Positions 6,049 through 9,063 of a stretch of DNA of 9,063 nucleotides are shown here, piece by piece. The DNA comes from Deltaproteobacteria bacterium (lineage in GTDB: Bacteria; Desulfobacterota; Desulfobacteria; Desulfobacterales; SURF-15). Below the pieces are notes generated by a model. The model searched no databases, had not been told where the DNA came from, and saw only the letters and a list, made by a program, of their open reading frames with translations. Position 1 is the stretch's first letter, and every line of letters begins with the position of its first letter. The stretch is taken from positions 1-9,063 of the forward strand of contig JAHEHB010000214.1 in assembly GCA_024644775.1 (NCBI GenBank), in the 5' to 3' direction. Made by a program: the position numbers and the translations under genes.

Positions 6049-7707
6049 CTATGCCCAATACCAGTCCTGAACATTCCAGGCTTCATCGGTCACATACTGA
6101 TTCGGTTTAATGGCCTTCAGCTCCTCTTTTTTTAAACCTCCTCGCATGGAGCCGCCATGGGGCGCAAAGGGGACTTCCTCCAAAAGGATTTCCTGTAGCT
6201 TCCAGTAGATTTTCTTTCGCTCCTCCATGTCGCTGACGGTTATGCCTTTCTCCAGAAGCGCATCGACTTCAGGGTTCGCATACTGGACATAGTTTGACCC
6301 GACCCCGAACTTGTTCGGAATCATCTTGGAATGGCACCGGGCGGTGTAGTCCGGATCCAGCCCCACGGGGGGCCCCCAGGCGACCAACAGGGTATCGAAC
6401 TTGGATTTGGTGGTGTACTCGCCCCATACCACCGATGCGGGGAAATTTTTAATTTCCATCTCCACGTTGATGGCTTTCCAGTTTTGCTGAAAGAGCGCCT
6501 GGCAACCCTGTCTGGACGGAACGCCGGAAGTTGTGGAATTGGTGAATTTCAGCTTCACCCCGTCCTTTTCCCGAACGCCGTCCGAACCCACCTTCCATCC
6601 GGCCTCATCCAGCATCTTCGCGGCCAATTCAGGATTGGGGGTCTCTTCCTTCAGATTCGAGTTGTATGCCCAATGGGTGGTGTGCAGATAGGACATGGTT
6701 CGGGGCCGGTGTCCGAAGTAAATGTCATCGATGGACTTTTGCATCTCGCAGGCAAGGTAAAGCGCCTTGCGAACCTTTGGATCTTTAAACTGGGGTTTTT
6801 CGCAGTCAAAGTAGATAAACTGTACCCATGGCATCCGAAGCGAGAAAAAGTTACGTCCTTTAATTTTTTTAGCCTCTTCCCAGCGATCAAAGGGAACGCC
6901 GGACAATCCCATGTAGTCGACTTCACCGGTTTTGGCCTGGGTGTAAAGAACCAATACATCCGGTACAAACTTGTGCACAAATGTTTCGACCCTAGCCGGC
7001 CCCCGATGGTAGTTCGGGTTTCGGGTGTATACCATGTGACTTCCGGCCACCCGGCTCTTAAGCATGAAGGGGCCTGTGCCGATGGGCTGGCTGTTGTAGG
7101 TCGATGTATTGATATCTTTCTCTTTGCTTAAGATGTGCTGAGGAATAATATGCATCTCCTGCCAGGCCCAGAGAAACGGTGTGAAGGGTTTATTAAGTTC
7201 GATCTCAACATTGTAGTCATCGACAATCTTGAAGTTTTTAATGAGATCGAATCCGGTGAGAGAGCGAACGGCCACCTTGGGATTCATGATGGTCTGGTAG
7301 GTGAACTCCACATCCTTTGCGGTAAACGGGGCGCCGTCGGTCCACTTGACTTCCCGCTTTAGAGGAATCTTCCAGATCTTTCCATCCGGAGAAATACCGC
7401 CGTTTTCCAGGCTCGGCACTTGTGTGGCCAGGTTGGGAATGAATACCCCTTTTTCATTGATGTCCCATAGCGCATCGAACATACAGGCTTCGGGCACGTT
7501 CTCAGTGCCGCGGTTCACATAGAGAATCGGGTTGAATTGAACCGGTTCCTGAGACATCCCGAAAATGATTCGATCCTTGTTTTTGGCCGCGGCAGGCGGT
7601 GCAAACGATGCAACGCCGGTACCGGCAACAGCGGCGACCGCTGCGGCCTTGCTCGTGGTTTTCATGAATTCTCGACGTGTCACTCCTGTGTTCTTTGTCT
7701 TTTTCAT
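6049..7707 (-). CDS. ABC transporter solute-binding protein, family 5 (peptide/nickel type), Tat-exported
   Basis: A 552-residue periplasmic binding protein of the SBP_bac_5 family (DppA/OppA-like), which captures solute for the permeases encoded upstream. The start at 7707 has AAGGAGG (7720-7714) at 6 nt. The N-terminus carries a twin-arginine motif, TRREFMK (10-16), an alanine-rich hydrophobic stretch (21-41) and a likely cleavage after PPAAA (residue 41). There is no lipobox cysteine, so it should be a soluble periplasmic protein. Family blocks are ISPDGKIWKIPLKREVKWTD (105-124) with GAPFTAKDVEF following, PIGTGPFMLK (208-217) and NPNYHRG (230-236). The stop is TAG. Family 5 proteins bind peptides, but also nickel, opines, sugars and other small solutes. 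With an MttB-family gene downstream, a non-peptide ligand such as a methylated amine is plausible but unproven. Confidence 0.93.
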   Translation of the reverse strand: MKKTKNTGVTRREFMKTTSKAAAVAAVAGTGVASFAPPAAAKNKDRIIFGMSQEPVQFNPILYVNRGTENVPEACMFDALWDINEKGVFIPNLATQVPSLENGGISPDGKIWKIPLKREVKWTDGAPFTAKDVEFTYQTIMNPKVAVRSLTGFDLIKNFKIVDDYNVEIELNKPFTPFLWAWQEMHIIPQHILSKEKDINTSTYNSQPIGTGPFMLKSRVAGSHMVYTRNPNYHRGPARVETFVHKFVPDVLVLYTQAKTGEVDYMGLSGVPFDRWEEAKKIKGRNFFSLRMPWVQFIYFDCEKPQFKDPKVRKALYLACEMQKSIDDIYFGHRPRTMSYLHTTHWAYNSNLKEETPNPELAAKMLDEAGWKVGSDGVREKDGVKLKFTNSTTSGVPSRQGCQALFQQNWKAINVEMEIKNFPASVVWGEYTTKSKFDTLLVAWGPPVGLDPDYTARCHSKMIPNKFGVGSNYVQYANPEVDALLEKGITVSDMEERKKIYWKLQEILLEEVPFAPHGGSMRGGLKKEELKAIKPNQYVTDEAWNVQDWYWA

Positions 7708-7770
7708 GGCTTACCTCCTTTTTAGCCGTTGGGGTTATGTGCCGGCTATGGTATCAGCCGACATGATTCG

Positions 7771-8664
7771 CTACATCTTCAGCCGTGGATCCAAGGCGTC
7801 ACGAAGCCCGTCGCCCAAGAAATTAAAACTCATTACCGTCAGGGTGATCATCACCCCCGGCAAAATGGCCAGCCACGGGACCGTGTCGAAGTATCCCTGA
7901 GCGTTGGTCAGCATGTTGCCCCAACTGGCCAGTGGCGGCTGAATGCCGTAGCCTAAATAGCTGATATAGGATTCCATCAACACCGCGCGTGCCACCCGTA
8001 AAGTGGCCGATACCAGCACCGGCGCCATGGCATTGGGCATCAGCTCCCGAAACATGATGCGAAAACCCGACGCTCCCAGCGCGGAAGCGGCCTGTATGAA
8101 ATCCTGCTCCTTGATATGCAGGATCTCGGCTCGAACGATCCGCGCCACTTCCATCCATGAGGTGATGGCGATAATCAGGGATATGGACAGAAGCGTCGGG
8201 GTGATGAAGGCCGCCAGAACCAGCAACATAAAGACCTGGGGAAAACAGAGCATGGTGTCCACAAATCGCATGACGATGTTGTCGATTTTACCCCCGTAGT
8301 AACCCGCCACCAGACCGATGATCGTTCCGGTGACCACCGTGGCAAACATTGCTACCAGCCCGACCACCAGGGAGATTCGCCCTCCATAAAGCAGGCGACT
8401 CAAAGTGTCGCGGCCCAATTCATCGGTTCCCAGAGGATAATTTGGATTTTCAAAGGGACCGAAAAACTTCATTTTGGTATCCAGATAGATGGGATCGTGA
8501 GGCGCCAACAAATCGGCGAATATGGCCGAGGCAAACAGCAGAATGACCACGATACCTCCGGCTACGGCCAGATGGTGATGCATGAACCGTCGTAAGATCC
8601 GCCGGGTCTGGCTTTCGTAGCGGCCCAGTTGCCGGGTGGTTTCCTCTAAAGGTTTGGTTTCCAT
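7771..8664 (-). CDS. ABC transporter permease, DppC/OppC type
   Basis: A 297-residue inner-membrane permease of the binding-protein-dependent family, the second permease of the importer. The start at 8664 has AAGAGG (8678-8673) at 8 nt; the stop is TAG. After a charged cytoplasmic N-terminus there is a membrane segment at ~33-53, then the periplasmic DppC-type loop ending in NYPLGTDELGRDTLSRLLYG (75-94). Further membrane segments lie at ~97-121, ~133-155, ~158-172 and ~264-286. The EAA loop that docks the ATPase is FIQAASALGASGFRIMFREL (189-208) followed by MPN. The C-terminus is GDGLRDALDPRLKM, typical of the family. It lies 63 nt before the solute-binding protein gene and 78 nt after the other permease, consistent with one transcript. 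No ATPase gene is visible; it may lie beyond the right edge. Confidence 0.93.
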   Translation of the reverse strand: METKPLEETTRQLGRYESQTRRILRRFMHHHLAVAGGIVVILLFASAIFADLLAPHDPIYLDTKMKFFGPFENPNYPLGTDELGRDTLSRLLYGGRISLVVGLVAMFATVVTGTIIGLVAGYYGGKIDNIVMRFVDTMLCFPQVFMLLVLAAFITPTLLSISLIIAITSWMEVARIVRAEILHIKEQDFIQAASALGASGFRIMFRELMPNAMAPVLVSATLRVARAVLMESYISYLGYGIQPPLASWGNMLTNAQGYFDTVPWLAILPGVMITLTVMSFNFLGDGLRDALDPRLKM

Positions 8665-8688
8665 TATTTCTGCCTCTTATCAGATTAA

Positions 8689-8704
8689 CATATGGTCATA
8701 TGGT
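8689..8704. repeat. Tandem 8-mer duplication between the permease genes
   Basis: CATATGGT occurs twice in direct succession (8689-8696, 8697-8704) in the 78-nt gap between the two permease genes. It is a small slippage-type repeat with no evident role. Confidence 0.5.
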
Positions 8705-8742
8705 CAGCATCGTACCGGCTCTTTTGGTTCAAACGGAGCAAT

Positions 8743-9063
8743 TTATTCCAGACGCACCCGGGGATCCACCAGGGCGACACCGATGTCGGCCAGCAGGTTG
8801 CCGAGAATGACGGCAATGGCCGTGAATATCACCATTCCCATCAGAATCGGGTATTCTTTCATGGTCAATGCATCCACAAATAACCGACCCATGCCCGGCC
8901 AACCAAAAATAGTCTCGGTGACCAGCGCGCCGGAAAACAAAAACGGTAGCTGGACCCCCATCAGGGCAATCAGCGGCGTCACTGCATTGGGGAAGGCATG
9001 GCGGAATAGAATCCGGCCGCCCCGTAACCCCTTGGATCGGGCTGTTCGGATATAATCCTGATG
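8743..9063 (-). CDS. ABC transporter permease, DppB/OppB type (C-terminal part, cut by window edge)
   Basis: The minus-strand frame is open from the window edge at 9063 to TAA at 8745-8743, giving 106 residues of a protein whose start lies outside. It begins within the EAA ATPase-docking loop (DYIRTARSKGLRGGRILFRH, then AFPNAVTPL), followed by LFSGALVTETIFGWPGMGRL. A last hydrophobic segment (YPILMGMVIFTAIAVILGNL) precedes the DppB-type ending ADIGVALVDPRVRLE. The order dppB-dppC is standard for this transporter family. An internal GTG at 8982 is not the real start, because conserved family sequence continues upstream of it to the edge. Confidence 0.92.
   Translation of the reverse strand, partial: HQDYIRTARSKGLRGGRILFRHAFPNAVTPLIALMGVQLPFLFSGALVTETIFGWPGMGRLFVDALTMKEYPILMGMVIFTAIAVILGNLLADIGVALVDPRVRLE

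Noticed and set aside
6331..7131. 266-codon plus-strand frame opposite the solute-binding protein gene
   Set aside because: Antisense shadow of a well-supported gene with family motifs; no ribosome binding site or recognisable domain.

Overview
The window reads as a chromosomal segment from an anaerobic bacterium, most likely a sulfate-reducing Desulfobacterota (Desulfobacterales-like). This is an inference from gene content: a phenylacetate-CoA-ligase-like acyl-CoA ligase, a divergent enoyl-CoA hydratase, a DUF169 protein, a non-pyrrolysine MttB-family methyltransferase and a Tat-exported solute-binding protein. No rRNA, tRNA, CRISPR array or complete transposon was seen.

Layout. Positions 90-516 hold a wrecked acyl-CoA ligase gene. 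It keeps a good ribosome binding site, about 50 N-terminal codons and about 90 C-terminal codons; roughly 320 codons between them are gone and the two ends are out of frame. Next comes a gene-free stretch with a G/T-rich insert bracketed by a 16-bp direct repeat and carrying a four-tract G-quadruplex motif. The plus strand then carries a compact cluster: enoyl-CoA hydratase/isomerase (829-1608), intact acyl-CoA ligase (1754-3139) and DUF169 protein (3126-3950, overlapping the ligase end). A 397-nt convergent intergenic region follows, dominated by a long imperfect inverted repeat (4098-4290) that looks like a MITE. The minus strand carries, in transcription order from the right edge, dppB-like permease (cut by the window end), dppC-like permease, a family-5 solute-binding protein and an MttB-family methyltransferase. 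A stem-loop and a 13-bp inverted repeat lie between the last two.

How the genes may work together. The minus-strand unit looks like an uptake system for a small organic solute followed by a corrinoid-dependent-type demethylase of the MttB superfamily, so the imported compound could be a methylated or quaternary amine. The plus-strand unit could activate a carboxylic acid to its CoA thioester and hydrate or isomerise it. The two units converge, and a joint pathway (import, N-demethylation, CoA activation) is possible but unproven. The corrinoid protein, the corrinoid:folate methyltransferase and the ABC ATPases are not in the window. Four of seven functional genes end in TAG, and mttB has no internal TAG, which argues against pyrrolysine use here.
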